Both the position numbers and the translations under genes were made by a program. A DNA stretch of 64,000 nt from Flavobacterium rhamnosiphilum (GTDB lineage: Bacteria > Bacteroidota > Bacteroidia > Flavobacteriales > Flavobacteriaceae): positions 109,760 through 173,759 of the forward strand of contig NZ_SMLG01000008.1 of assembly GCF_004349195.1 (NCBI RefSeq), read 5' to 3'. The notes beneath the pieces are model-generated. The model was given only the letters and a program-made list of their open reading frames with translations, did no database searches and was not told where the DNA came from. Of the stretch, positions 51,920 through 61,000 are shown one piece after another; positions within the stretch are counted from its first letter, which is position 1; every line of letters starts with the position of its first letter.

Positions 51920-52486
51920 CTACTCTTTTACACGTTCCATGTAAGAACCTGATGCAGTATCAATTTTAATTTTATCTCCTTCATTAATAAACAAAGGGAC
52001 ATTTACAGTTGCACCAGTTTCAACAGTTGCTGATTTAGTTGCATTTGTAGCAGTATTTCCTTTAATTCCTGGTTCTGCATAAGTCACTTCAAGAATAACA
52101 GATGCCGGCATATCTACAGAAAGCGGTAAATCAGTTTCTGTATTGATACTTACCATTACATTTTCTCCTTCTTTCAATAAATCTGGCGAATCCAAGATGT
52201 TTTTATTCAAAGTAATTTGTTCGAAAGTCTCAGTATTCATAAAATGAAATTCATCTCCTTCTGGGTATAAAAATTGAAATTTATGGTTTTCTACTCTAAC
52301 TTCTTCGATTTTATGACCAGCCGAAAAGGTGTTATCCAATACTTTTCCGTTAGTCAAACTTCTAAGTTTTGTTCTAACAAAAGCAGGACCTTTTCCTGGT
52401 TTTACATGAAGAAATTCAATGATTTTGTAAATATCGTTGTTGTATTTAATACACAATCCGTTTTTAATATCTGATGTAGATGCCAT
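51920..52486 (-). CDS. efp: Elongation factor P
   Basis: 188 residues; rescues ribosomes stalled at polyproline. Three OB-like domains with the modified-loop motif LHVKPGKGPAFVR, conserved Lys at 32. KIDTASGSYMERVKE C-terminus is typical. Lies inside a lipid A operon between lpxA and an lpxD-like gene, a conserved arrangement in Bacteroidetes. Confidence 0.97.
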   Translation of the reverse strand: MASTSDIKNGLCIKYNNDIYKIIEFLHVKPGKGPAFVRTKLRSLTNGKVLDNTFSAGHKIEEVRVENHKFQFLYPEGDEFHFMNTETFEQITLNKNILDSPDLLKEGENVMVSINTETDLPLSVDMPASVILEVTYAEPGIKGNTATNATKSATVETGATVNVPLFINEGDKIKIDTASGSYMERVKE

Positions 52487-52544
52487 TATTTTTTTATTTT
52501 TATTACTATTTTTATTTTTGGTAACTGAAAACTACTTTAATTTT

Positions 52545-53330
52545 TTAGTAGTTCCCAGAATATCCTTTCATTACTCCTCTTGATGAATTTCGAATAAAAT
52601 CAATGATTTCATCTCTTTCCGGTGTCGCTTCCATCTCTGCTTCAATAATACCTAAAGCTTGAGTTGTATTGTAATTTTTTTGATACAGAATTCTATAAAT
52701 ATCCTGAATTTCTCTTATTTTTTCAGTTGTAAAACCGCGTCTTCTTAATCCGACAGAATTAATCCCAACATAAGACAAAGGCTCTTTTGCTGCTTTTGTG
52801 AAAGGCGGAACATCTTTTCTTACTAAAGATCCACCTGATATCATCGCGTGATCTCCAATGTGGATAAATTGATGGATTGCTGCCAAACCGCCAATAACAG
52901 CAAAATTTCCAACTGTCACGTGACCAGCCAAGGCTACTCCGTTTACAATAATAGCATTATCGCCAATGTGACAATCATGAGCAATGTGTGCCGTTGCCAT
53001 TACCAAACAATTATTACCTAAAGTAGTTTGTCCGGATGCTATTGTTCCTCTATTGATCGTTACACATTCTCTAATAGTACAATTGTCTCCAATTATTGCT
53101 AAAGAATCTTCTCCACCAAATTTTAAATCCTGTGGAACCGCCGAAATAACTGCGCCAGGGAATATATTACAATTTTTTCCAATTCTTGCGCCTTCCATAA
53201 TGGTAACATTCGAACCTATCCAAGTTCCGTCCCCAATAACTACATTATTGTGAATGGTGGTAAATGGCTCGATGACAACATTTTTGGCGATTTTAGCGCC
53301 TGGATGAACATAGGCTAGTGGTTGATTCAT
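52545..53330 (-). CDS. lpxA: UDP-N-acetylglucosamine acyltransferase
   Basis: First step of lipid A synthesis, 261 residues, left-handed beta-helix. Hexapeptide repeats from the start (AKIAKNVVIEPFTTIHNNVV in parts) and catalytic His in MATAHIAHDCHIGDN (near 123). C-terminal helical part GLRRRGFTTEKIREIQDIYR. Between efp and lpxC-fabZ. Confidence 0.96.
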   Translation of the reverse strand: MNQPLAYVHPGAKIAKNVVIEPFTTIHNNVVIGDGTWIGSNVTIMEGARIGKNCNIFPGAVISAVPQDLKFGGEDSLAIIGDNCTIRECVTINRGTIASGQTTLGNNCLVMATAHIAHDCHIGDNAIIVNGVALAGHVTVGNFAVIGGLAAIHQFIHIGDHAMISGGSLVRKDVPPFTKAAKEPLSYVGINSVGLRRRGFTTEKIREIQDIYRILYQKNYNTTQALGIIEAEMEATPERDEIIDFIRNSSRGVMKGYSGNY

Positions 53331-53413
53331 CTGCTTTTTTTATTTTTTTATTTTTCAGAATACAAACGTTACTCTCATTTTTTCAAATGGAGGATTTTAG
53401 TTTTAATCTAAAT

Positions 53414-54811
53414 CTATTGTTTTTTGGCAATTTGAGCCATTAATTCTGCTTCAGCAACTAGTTTTCCATTTGCGTAAGCATTTGCTTGCATGTGACAAAT
53501 TCCTCTTCTGATAGGAGTAATTAAATCACACTTAAAAATTAAAGTATCACCAGGTAACACTTTATGTTTGAATTTGACATTGTCTATTTTCATAAAATAA
53601 GTCAAATAATTTTCTGGATCAGGAACGGTACTCAATACAAGAATTCCTCCTGTTTGTGCCATTGCTTCAACAATTAAAACGCCTGGCATAACTGGAGCTT
53701 CCGGAAAATGTCCAACAAAGAAATTTTCATTCATTGTTACATTTTTCATACCCACAACATGGGTTTCAGACATCTCAATGATTCTGTCAATCAATAAAAA
53801 TGGGGGTCTGTGAGGAAGAACCGCCATTATTTTATGAATATCCATTAAAGGCTCTTGATGTAAATCATAAACAGGAACATGATTTCTTTGTTCTATTTTT
53901 ATAATTTTAGCCATTTTTTTTGCGAATTGTGTATTCACAAAATGACCTGGTTTATTAGCAATTACCTTTCCTTGAATTCTTGTTCCAATCAATGCTAAAT
54001 CACCCACTACATCAAGCAGTTTGTGTCTTGCCGCTTCATTTGGATAATGCAACGTAAGGTTGTCTAAAATACCATTTGGCTTAACGGTTATTTCGTCTTT
54101 TCCAAAAGCTACTTTTAAACTCTCCATGGTTGATGCAGAAATTTCTTTGTCTACATAAACAATGGCATTATTTAAATCACCTCCTTTTATCAAACCGTTT
54201 TCCAAAAGAGATTCTAATTCATGTAAAAAACTGAAGGTTCTGGACTCAGATATTTCAGTTTTGAAATCAGCAATGCTTTTCATTGTAGCATTTTGAGTAC
54301 CTAGTATTTTAGTACCAAAATCTACCATTGCAGTAACTGAATAATAATCGTTTGGCATTACCAATATTTCGCTACCAGAAGCTTCATCCGTAAAAGAAAT
54401 TACTTCTTTTACTACATATACATTTCTTTTAGCGTTCTGTTCTTCTATTTCTGCTTTTTCAAGCGCTTCAACAAAATATTTAGACGAACCATCCATTATA
54501 GGCAGCTCTGAAGCATCTAGCTCTATAATAACATTATCTAAATCACAACCAATTAGTGCTGCCAAAACATGCTCAGGTGTTTGAATTTTCACCCCTAATT
54601 TCTCTAAATTGGTTCCTCTTTGAGTGTTCACAACATAATTTGCATCAGCTTCAATAATAGGTTGTCCTTCCAGATCTACTCGAACAAAAGTAAAACCATT
54701 ATTGACTGGAGCAGGTTTGAAAGTCATTTTTACTTCTTTTCCTGTGTGTAATCCAACTCCAGTTAGCGAAATTTCTGTTTTGATGGTCTTCTGTTTAACC
54801 ATTGTTTCCAT
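53414..54811 (-). CDS. lpxC: Fused UDP-3-O-acyl-GlcNAc deacetylase / 3-hydroxyacyl-ACP dehydratase
   Basis: 465-residue fusion LpxC-FabZ. LpxC (1-300): zinc ligands in [12 protein letters not shown] (His) and [12 protein letters not shown] (His/Asp); FabZ (about 320-465): [13 protein letters not shown] with catalytic His, [20 protein letters not shown] with Glu. The fusion is characteristic of Bacteroidetes. The ATG at 54811 or the one at 54802 (MVKQKTIK) may be used; either overlaps lpxD's end. Confidence 0.95.
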   Translation of the reverse strand: METMVKQKTIKTEISLTGVGLHTGKEVKMTFKPAPVNNGFTFVRVDLEGQPIIEADANYVVNTQRGTNLEKLGVKIQTPEHVLAALIGCDLDNVIIELDASELPIMDGSSKYFVEALEKAEIEEQNAKRNVYVVKEVISFTDEASGSEILVMPNDYYSVTAMVDFGTKILGTQNATMKSIADFKTEISESRTFSFLHELESLLENGLIKGGDLNNAIVYVDKEISASTMESLKVAFGKDEITVKPNGILDNLTLHYPNEAARHKLLDVVGDLALIGTRIQGKVIANKPGHFVNTQFAKKMAKIIKIEQRNHVPVYDLHQEPLMDIHKIMAVLPHRPPFLLIDRIIEMSETHVVGMKNVTMNENFFVGHFPEAPVMPGVLIVEAMAQTGGILVLSTVPDPENYLTYFMKIDNVKFKHKVLPGDTLIFKCDLITPIRRGICHMQANAYANGKLVAEAELMAQIAKKQ

Positions 54812-55838
54812 TTTTTTGGTTTAATATTTGTTTTTTTAATTCTTCTATTTCTGCAACAATTTTAGGCAAATTTTTGAAATGAACATACGATTTACTAAAA
54901 TCATTGTATCCAAATGCAGGACTTCCTTGCAAGATTTCATCATCTTTTATATTTCGGCCCACACCTGATTGCGCTTGGATTCGAACATTATTTCCAATAG
55001 TTAAATGTCCAGAGATTCCAACTTGTCCGCCAATCATGCCACTTTTTCCAATTTTTGTAGAACCTGCGACACCGGTTTGAGCGGCAATTACGGTGTTCTC
55101 ACCAATTTCAACATTATGCGCAATCTGAATTTGATTGTCAAGCTTTACTCCTTTTCTGATAATGGTAGAACCCATTGTAGCCCTGTCGATAGTAGTACAA
55201 GAGCCAATATCTACATTATCTTCAATAATCACATTTCCTATTTGCGGAATTTTAGTATACGTTCCGTCCGGATTTGGTGCAAAACCAAAACCATCAGCAC
55301 CTATTATAGCTCCGGAATGTATTGTACAATTATTCCCGATTACGGTCTCCGAATAAATTTTTGCGCCAGCGAATAAAATTACATTATCCCCTATTACCAC
55401 ATTATCTCCAACGAAACAATTAGGATATATTTTTACATTTTCACCCAAAACTACATTCTGTCCCACATAACTAAAACTACCAAGATATAAATTATCTCCG
55501 TATTTTACACTCTGCGAAAGGAAAGAAGGCTGCTCTATTCCACTTTTATTCAACTTCACCTGATTGTAAAACTCTAATAATTTAGAAAATGCGGCATACG
55601 CATCCTGTACTTTTATTAATGTGGTAGTTAAAGGTGATTCCGGCACAAAAGTCTCATTAACAATTGTTACTGACGCTTTTGTGGAATATATATAATTAAG
55701 ATATTTAGGATTTGATAAAAAAGTAAGTGATCCTTCAGCACCTTCTTCGATTTTTGACAATCTAAAAACTTCTGCCATGGGATTCCCAACAACTTCTCCT
55801 TCTAAAATCCCTGCTATTTGTTCTGCTGTAAATTTCAT
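54795..55838 (-). CDS. lpxD: UDP-3-O-(3-hydroxyacyl)glucosamine N-acyltransferase
   Basis: Third acylation step of lipid A, 347 residues: N-terminal UDP-GlcNAc-binding domain ([16 protein letters not shown]), left-handed beta-helix with catalytic His in [15 protein letters not shown] (near 240) and [15 protein letters not shown], then a C-terminal helix. Full-length compared with the second LpxD-like protein. Overlaps lpxC-fabZ by up to 17 bp. Confidence 0.95.
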   Translation of the reverse strand: MKFTAEQIAGILEGEVVGNPMAEVFRLSKIEEGAEGSLTFLSNPKYLNYIYSTKASVTIVNETFVPESPLTTTLIKVQDAYAAFSKLLEFYNQVKLNKSGIEQPSFLSQSVKYGDNLYLGSFSYVGQNVVLGENVKIYPNCFVGDNVVIGDNVILFAGAKIYSETVIGNNCTIHSGAIIGADGFGFAPNPDGTYTKIPQIGNVIIEDNVDIGSCTTIDRATMGSTIIRKGVKLDNQIQIAHNVEIGENTVIAAQTGVAGSTKIGKSGMIGGQVGISGHLTIGNNVRIQAQSGVGRNIKDDEILQGSPAFGYNDFSKSYVHFKNLPKIVAEIEELKKQILNQKNGNNG

Positions 55839-55878
55839 TGCGACAAAAATATAAAAAAATAGATTTTAAATGGCCTTT

Positions 55879-57108
55879 TTATAACAGTTGTTTTGGGAAA
55901 CAAATATAATATTTGGTCACCAATTTAGATAACGATTTTAAATTCAGCTGGTCAGAAGATTCTATAACGTCTTCGATTGTGCTGTCTTTTTTCAAAATTC
56001 GTATTGGTTCGGCTTCTTTACTGTAAGCTTGGTTTTTTATTTTACCTTTAAAAATAAAATAATTGGTCTCCAATAATGAAATATTATTCTCCATCGCAAA
56101 ACGTTCTTTTAGCGGCTGTAATTCTTCAATCGCCACTTTGTCACTCGTTAATTTTATTTTTAGTAAATCTCGATTGACAATCATTTTACTTAATGATGAC
56201 AAAATAAAATCATCTTGTTTTTGCCAAGATTTTAAAGCACCAATAATATCAAAATCATCTAATTGAGCAAACAAATCCAACGTTTCAGCGTCAAAAGTCT
56301 CTATAGTCACTTTGTTTTGCATGAAAAATAATAATGGTTCACTGCAAGGCAATTGTACTCCTTTTAGCGTCAATTCTTTGGCGCGTTTTAAGATTTTCAT
56401 CAAAATCAACTCTGCCACTAAACTAGTTTTGTGTAAATACGCCTGCCAATACATCAATCGTCTGGACATCAAAAACTTCTCTACAGAGTAAATTCCTTTT
56501 TCTTCAATTACCAAGTAATCGTCCACCACATTCATCATTTGAATCAATCGCTCCGAATTGACATTTCCTTCTGCCACTCCCGAATAAAAACTATCGCGTT
56601 TCAAATAATCCATTCGATCCATATCCAATTGACTGGAAATCAATTGCAACATGAATTTTCTATTGTATTCTCCTTTAAAAACCTGAATGGCTAAACTTAA
56701 CTGACCGTTAAATTCTACATTCAATTGGTTCATGAATAATAGCGATATTTCTTCATGATGCACATCTTCAACAATGCTTTTTTCCATAGCATGTGAAAAC
56801 GGACCGTGACCAATATCGTGCAACAAAATCGCAATATACAATGCATTTTCCTCTTCGGAAGATATCGAAATACCTTTGAATCGCAATACCTCGACTGCTT
56901 TTTGCATCAAATGCATACAACCCAAAGCATGATGAAAACGAGTGTGATTGGCTCCCGGATAGACTAAATACGACAATCCCATCTGGGAAATACGTCGCAG
57001 TCGTTGAAAATAGGGATGCTGGATTAAATCGTAAATTAAGGCGTTAGGAATGGTAATAAACCCGTAAATGGGATCATTGAATATTTTCAGCTTATTGATT
57101 TGACTCAC
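55879..57108 (-). CDS. HD-domain phosphohydrolase (dNTPase/SAMHD1-like)
   Basis: 409 residues; HD superfamily. HALGCMHLM (near 62; H of the first motif), LLHDIGHGPFSHAME (HD at about 94-95) and later helical region. KIFNDPIYGFITIPNALIYDL and RFHHALGCMHLM match YdhA/SAMHD1-like deoxynucleotide triphosphohydrolases. It is the first gene of the lipid A operon (gap 40 bp), an association seen in Bacteroidetes; a function in envelope synthesis is not established. TATATTTG box at 57128-57135. Confidence 0.9.
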   Translation of the reverse strand: MSQINKLKIFNDPIYGFITIPNALIYDLIQHPYFQRLRRISQMGLSYLVYPGANHTRFHHALGCMHLMQKAVEVLRFKGISISSEEENALYIAILLHDIGHGPFSHAMEKSIVEDVHHEEISLLFMNQLNVEFNGQLSLAIQVFKGEYNRKFMLQLISSQLDMDRMDYLKRDSFYSGVAEGNVNSERLIQMMNVVDDYLVIEEKGIYSVEKFLMSRRLMYWQAYLHKTSLVAELILMKILKRAKELTLKGVQLPCSEPLLFFMQNKVTIETFDAETLDLFAQLDDFDIIGALKSWQKQDDFILSSLSKMIVNRDLLKIKLTSDKVAIEELQPLKERFAMENNISLLETNYFIFKGKIKNQAYSKEAEPIRILKKDSTIEDVIESSDQLNLKSLSKLVTKYYICFPKQLL

Positions 57109-57127
57109 TGTAACTTGTTTTGGTCAA

Positions 57128-57135
57128 CAAATATA
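57128..57135 (-). promoter_or_regulatory. Candidate -7 box of the HD-lpx operon
   Basis: TATATTTG on the minus strand about 20 nt before the HD gene start. Confidence 0.5.
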
Positions 57136-57209
57136 ATGAAATTAGATTTTAAAATCAGAATCGTTTAAAAGACAATAAAAACAAGGTTTTTTTGAACAGA
57201 TGTCTGCAA

Positions 57210-57229
57210 TTTGATTTTTAAAAATCAAA
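57210..57229 (+). promoter_or_regulatory. Palindromic operator candidate of the toxin-antitoxin operon
   Basis: TTTGATTTTTAAAAATCAAA is a perfect 20-bp palindrome ending 13 bp before a TAAATTTG -7 box; it covers the -33 region. Suits autoregulation by an antitoxin dimer. Confidence 0.55.
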
Positions 57230-57242
57230 ACTCTTTTTTTCG

Positions 57243-57250
57243 TAAATTTG
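57243..57250 (+). promoter_or_regulatory. -7 box of the toxin-antitoxin operon
   Basis: TAAATTTG fits TAnnTTTG; 44 nt before the antitoxin ATG at 57295. Confidence 0.55.
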
Positions 57251-57294
57251 CTAAAGAAAGGTTCACCATAAGGTACTGCTAAAATTAAGAAATC

Positions 57295-57528
57295 ATGGAC
57301 GCACAACAATTGCAAAACGATAAACTAAACATTATAAACTGGATTACCCAGTTACAGGATTATGCGCTTGTTGAAAAGATAAAATCTTTAATGAGTTCAT
57401 CGAATGAATTCTATACTTTAACAACTGAACAACAAGAAACACTCGATAGTCAAATAGGTTTAGATCCTAAATTATATACTGATGCAGATAAGTTATATGC
57501 GGATTTAAAAAGCAAATATGAATTATAA
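57295..57528 (+). CDS. Antitoxin of a ParE/RelE-type pair
   Basis: 77-residue acidic-rich helical protein (MDAQQLQNDKLNIINWITQ opening). It resembles the short addiction-module antitoxins with a DNA-binding or helical N-terminus and a C-terminal toxin-binding tail; I do not identify a named family. It overlaps the toxin ORF by 11 bp (57518-57528), typical for such pairs. Autoregulation via the palindrome at 57210 is inferred. Confidence 0.78.
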   Translation: MDAQQLQNDKLNIINWITQLQDYALVEKIKSLMSSSNEFYTLTTEQQETLDSQIGLDPKLYTDADKLYADLKSKYEL

Positions 57529-57820
57529 AATTATTATTTCTCCTATTGCTTCTAAAAACATTGAAGATGCTCTTGAATATTATATAGAAAAAGTAAGCAA
57601 AAAAGTGGCTGTTACTTTTTTAGAGGATTTCAGGACAACATACAAAGCACTCCAAAAAAATCCCTTGTATCAGTTTCATGATAATAATTACCGCTTTTTA
57701 CCTTTTAAGAAGTTTCCGTATATTGCCTTTTTTATAGTTGACGAACCCTCGAAAACCGTTTTTCTCAACGCCGTTTTCCATACTTCGCAAAATCCTGAAA
57801 AATATCCTAAAAATATATAA
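57518..57820 (+). CDS. RelE/ParE-superfamily toxin
   Basis: 100 residues with the ParE/RelE fold: KIIISPIASKNIEDALEYYIE (N-terminal strand-helix), VTFLEDFRTTYKALQKNP (helix), FRYL-like strand YRFLPFKKFPYIAFFIVDE and terminal FHTSQNPEKY. It inhibits growth by cutting mRNA or poisoning gyrase; I cannot tell which from sequence. Encoded immediately after and overlapping the antitoxin. Confidence 0.88.
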   Translation: MNYKIIISPIASKNIEDALEYYIEKVSKKVAVTFLEDFRTTYKALQKNPLYQFHDNNYRFLPFKKFPYIAFFIVDEPSKTVFLNAVFHTSQNPEKYPKNI

Positions 57821-58027
57821 AACAACAAAACTACTCTTGTTAAAATAATGTTTTTTTGCTTTTCACTTCTAAGAGATTATTTAATCTAACTTATTAGGAA
57901 GTTAAAGTCGGGAGATTTTGTCTTTATTTTGTATTCATTGAAAAACAAAAAAAATAACCCGATTAGTCTTTTGATGAGAAAAAACAAAAATCCGGCTATT
58001 CCAATTTTTTCGAGACAGGATTTTCAA

Positions 58028-58606
58028 TTAGAATTCATTTTTGTTGATATAAGGATACGTCCAAAGAATTACAGTAAGCGTTACGGCTTTAAACCAAGCG
58101 GAATACATTGCTTCCACTGTTTCGGCATCGTGTCCTTTTTTAGTTAAAAATCCTTTGATCGTTGCCGTGATTGGAAAAATAAATGCTACCATATAACGGT
58201 AGTGAATAATAGGAACGGTGTCCACATCATCCGTTTTATTTTTCTTACTACTGTGATGTCTCAAAGCAATTTCGTGTTGATAGTTCAGCCAAGTTTGGTC
58301 ATACGGTTTGTTGCATAAGTCCATAATCCATTGTCCGAATCTTGCTCTAACAGCTGTGAGATAGTCCATATTGGGCTGTCCGTTCTTAGAAAAATAATGA
58401 ACCAAGTGTTCGTTACCGCCAACAAAATCATACCAAAGGTCAAGTATCTCATTGGTTTGGTCTTTCAATACTTCGCCTGCAAGACGCAGATTTTTTTCAT
58501 CTTCTTCTGTAAACAATACCGTTTTTTTAAGGAGCTCTAAATCGGCAATGCTTACAGGTGATTGCCCTACTTGCCCGTAGGCATACCCTTTGATATCTTT
58601 TTCCAT
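58028..58606 (-). CDS. Protoglobin-domain protein
   Basis: 192-residue single-domain globin-fold haem protein. VLFTEEDEKNLRLAGEVLKD and WLNYQHEIALRHHSSKKN (proximal His region, near 110-120) match the protoglobin family, including the disordered charged loop KKNKTDDVDTVP after it. Full length for the family (about 190). O2/CO binding is expected. Single gene; no partner sensor domain. Confidence 0.87.
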   Translation of the reverse strand: MEKDIKGYAYGQVGQSPVSIADLELLKKTVLFTEEDEKNLRLAGEVLKDQTNEILDLWYDFVGGNEHLVHYFSKNGQPNMDYLTAVRARFGQWIMDLCNKPYDQTWLNYQHEIALRHHSSKKNKTDDVDTVPIIHYRYMVAFIFPITATIKGFLTKKGHDAETVEAMYSAWFKAVTLTVILWTYPYINKNEF

Positions 58607-58802
58607 TTTTTTAATTTAATTAATGAAACAAGATATAAAGTTAATAAATAAATTTATAGATTTTGCTAAAAATAGTATCGTTACTATCTGAAAACCAATT
58701 ATTTAATACTTTTTTTTACAAAGTAAAAACAGCAGTTCAAAATGTATTGGGTTCATCGTTCATTTTTTTGACCAAAAAAGCAGCAAATTTTGATAAGAAG
58801 GT

Positions 58803-59285
58803 TTATACTTTCAGTTGAATTGGTATCCAAATTTCTTCTTCGGAACTCGGATCGTTATTCTTGTATTTTTCTCCTAATAATTCAAAATGCATTCTATCAT
58901 CCAAAACGTATTCAGAGTTGGGCAACCAGATTCCAAAAATATACTGAAATGTTTTTGAGGCAGTCGTCACATCGCCTTTATGAACAAAAACCGCATACAA
59001 TCCTCCAGCCAAAGTAATCGGTTCCATTGCCTCTGGAATTTGATTGAAATCAGTTACAGCAACGGCTGCCCATTTTTCGAATTCAGTATTGGGATTAAAA
59101 GTATTAAAATACGACGCGTCGTATTTTTGTATGGAATATAAATCCGTATCAATATTATTTTTAATTTCCTTTCGCCTTGGCATGAAGCTTTTCCATAGTT
59201 CCGCTGTTTTATTATTGGATAACGAAAGTGTAATTCTTTTTCCAATTAGCTTTTTCTCCGATAGTGTTTCAATTCTTGGAATCAT
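58803..59285 (-). CDS. GyrI-like small-molecule-binding domain protein
   Basis: 160 residues with the GyrI-like/AraC effector-binding pattern: PRIETLSEKKLIGKRITLSL, GLYAVFVHKGDVTTASKTFQ and IFGIWLPNSEYVLDDRMHFELL. A single domain with no DNA-binding part, as in SbmC-like proteins. Probably binds or hydrolyses small ligands; function unknown. Close to, and same strand as, the 108-residue and acetyltransferase genes. Confidence 0.8.
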   Translation of the reverse strand: MIPRIETLSEKKLIGKRITLSLSNNKTAELWKSFMPRRKEIKNNIDTDLYSIQKYDASYFNTFNPNTEFEKWAAVAVTDFNQIPEAMEPITLAGGLYAVFVHKGDVTTASKTFQYIFGIWLPNSEYVLDDRMHFELLGEKYKNNDPSSEEEIWIPIQLKV

Positions 59286-59314
59286 ATAAAAGTTGCTTTT
59301 TACATTTAACGTCC

Positions 59315-59641
59315 TTAGTTACTGATTAAGTTATAGAAAAATACAAATCCAAACATAAGAAGCGTAATAAATACGAATCCAAAGAACATACTTTTTTGAG
59401 ACTCAATTACTGGTTTGTTATCTTTGTATAAACTCATTACCACTCCGTTTTGACCATACCCTAGAATAAATTTACAAGCTACTTCTTGATCATTTTCAAT
59501 CATTTTAAAATGATGCGTTGCTCCTGTTATGGAACGTTTCTCCGAAACTACTTTTCCGTTTAATACTATAGTTTCTTTTGCCATAAAAGAATTAAAAACT
59601 TCTATTTTGTTGTCTCCAAGATTGATTGTGGTAAATTTCAT
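59315..59641 (-). CDS. Hypothetical protein with C-terminal membrane helix
   Basis: 108 residues. A beta-rich soluble part (KFTTINLGDNKIEVFNSF ... ACKFILGYGQNGVVMSLY) is followed by a single transmembrane helix FFGFVFITLLMFGFVFFY at the C-terminus. No domain recognised. 22 bp after the acetyltransferase gene and probably cotranscribed. Confidence 0.6.
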   Translation of the reverse strand: MKFTTINLGDNKIEVFNSFMAKETIVLNGKVVSEKRSITGATHHFKMIENDQEVACKFILGYGQNGVVMSLYKDNKPVIESQKSMFFGFVFITLLMFGFVFFYNLISN

Positions 59642-59663
59642 ATTATCTTTTTGTTTAATTTTA

Positions 59664-60203
59664 TTAATCAGTTGCTAAAATAGCGTAACCGTAATTATCT
59701 GACCAGCCGGATGACAATGGCAATAATTTTCGGGTGTGGGCTTCTCTTGTCATTCCTGTTTTTTCCAAAACACTGATGGAACCAATATTTTCCACCGCAC
59801 AACCTGCTTCAATACGATGCAGATTCAGTTCATTAAAACCAAAACGGAGAATTTCTTTCAAAGATTCTGTAGCGTAGCCTTTGTTCCAATGGTCTTTGCG
59901 GAATTTAAACCAAACTTCGGCATTTTTATATTTTACTTTTCCCAAATTGATTCCTATTAATCCTATAATTTGGTTTCCGGTATTTAATTCGACCGCAAAA
60001 GTAAAATGGGTCGTAAGCGCTTTGTTGTTTTCAAAAATCCACTTTTCTAAAAGTAGTTTTGTTTCTTCGATAGCTGCCGGAATTCCTAACGTATTGAATT
60101 CATCTGTTTCTTTCAAAGAATGTAATTCGTGAATATAATCCAAATCCAATAGTACAATTGGTCTTAGAATTAATCGTTCTGTTTTGAGAATTATTTGGTT
60201 CAT
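59664..60203 (-). CDS. GNAT-family N-acetyltransferase (RimJ/RimL type)
   Basis: 179 residues. KTERLILRPIVLLDLDYIHEL opening, acetyl-CoA-binding GNAT motif region WFKFRKDHWNKGYATESLKE (near 93-112) and HRIEAGCAVENIGSISVLEKTGM (shown in parts: HRIEAGCAVENIGS, VLEKTGM) are clear. Could acetylate an amine, a ribosomal protein or an antibiotic; not resolvable. Confidence 0.88.
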   Translation of the reverse strand: MNQIILKTERLILRPIVLLDLDYIHELHSLKETDEFNTLGIPAAIEETKLLLEKWIFENNKALTTHFTFAVELNTGNQIIGLIGINLGKVKYKNAEVWFKFRKDHWNKGYATESLKEILRFGFNELNLHRIEAGCAVENIGSISVLEKTGMTREAHTRKLLPLSSGWSDNYGYAILATD

Positions 60204-60225
60204 TTTTTGTTTTTAAAATTACTAC

Positions 60226-60248
60226 AGTTAACCCTATCAGGGTTAACT
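60226..60248. repeat. Perfect 10-bp inverted repeat
   Basis: AGTTAACCCT-ATC-AGGGTTAACT. No T run; lies at the left border of the toxin region next to the repeat at 60263. Confidence 0.75.
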
Positions 60249-60262
60249 TTGGATAAGATTGG

Positions 60263-60300
60263 GCTATCGAATCGTTTAGATACCGAGCGGTCAGGATTGA
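60263..60300 (+). repeat. Toxin-region flanking repeat R1
   Basis: Plus-strand sequence GCTATCGAATCGTTTAGATA and following CCGAGCGGTCAGGATTGA. Shares the words GCTATCGAA, CGTT, AGA and CGAGCG with R2 at 62356, in the same orientation. R1 and R2 bracket the segment carrying a toxin and its partners. Confidence 0.6.
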
Positions 60301-60318
60301 TATTCAAACTATCTAAAA

Positions 60319-60771
60319 TTAATCTTCAAGTTGTAAAGTTGACGCTGCCCTAACTTCTTTTAAGAGAATTTTACCGCATTTCATATCTTTTTTATCAATT
60401 AAAAATATAGTTTTTCTGTTAGGGTTTATGATATTTATTGCTTGAATTAAATCAAATTGTGTAAGAAATTCGAAAGTTATTATAGTGTCTTTATTCAATT
60501 TTAGAAATGACTTTTTTTCTTTTCGTGTCTCGCTAAATTCTGTCCTCCCAAATACAACATAACCATTGTCAGCTATAGTTTTTCCATAAAAAATGTAATA
60601 ATAATTTTCTGTTTTTCTTTTGTTTTCAGGATTAATATCAACTTTATGATATTGCTTATGATCTTTTTCAAAATAGACATAAAGCGTATCACTTTTTTTG
60701 ATTTTGTCTATGTTTTGAGCGTTTATAGTATTTAATGTAAATGTAATAATGGTTAATAATATATTTTTCAT
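60319..60771 (-). CDS. Secreted protein, candidate immunity gene of a lost toxin
   Basis: 150 residues with a Sec signal (MKNILLTIITFTLNTINAQN) and a beta-rich body; no recognised family. It follows a truncated toxin tail (60812-61000) with 40 bp between, the order toxin-then-immunity seen in the other units of this region, so it is probably the immunity partner of the toxin whose front part is gone. No lipobox Cys. AT-rich like its neighbours. Function inferred from context only. Confidence 0.6.
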   Translation of the reverse strand: MKNILLTIITFTLNTINAQNIDKIKKSDTLYVYFEKDHKQYHKVDINPENKRKTENYYYIFYGKTIADNGYVVFGRTEFSETRKEKKSFLKLNKDTIITFEFLTQFDLIQAINIINPNRKTIFLIDKKDMKCGKILLKEVRAASTLQLED

Positions 60772-60811
60772 AATGATTTAATTTTAATTACAAACATTAC
60801 GTAAAGATTTT

Positions 60812-61000
60812 CTACCTAATAATATTGTATTGATTGTATTTTGCCATTTTCGTAGCTTCAATAATATTGTTTACAGTTCCATCATTATTAAAAGTCCCAA
60901 TCTCATTTTTAAAAAAATCGCAATTTTGTAAACCAGTTAATGATAGATTTTCTATAAATTCATTCCAATCAAATGGGGCTGCCTTTACATTAAATGCGCA
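60812..61000 (-). pseudogene. C-terminal tail of a lost toxin gene
   Basis: Minus-strand open frame of 62 codons with no start codon, bounded upstream by a TAA inside the end of the neighbouring lipoprotein gene. It begins CAFNVKAAPFDWNEFIENLS. The opening AFNV matches the AFNV that follows the HEYVH-containing helix region of the toxin at 61581 (FERDAFNVII), so it looks like the last part of a homologous zincin toxin. It overlaps the end of the lipoprotein gene by 11 bp. Interpretation as a displaced tail is inference. Confidence 0.6.

Noticed and set aside
57929..58147. Small plus-strand ORF after the toxin gene
   Set aside because: Mostly antisense to the protoglobin gene; no independent support.
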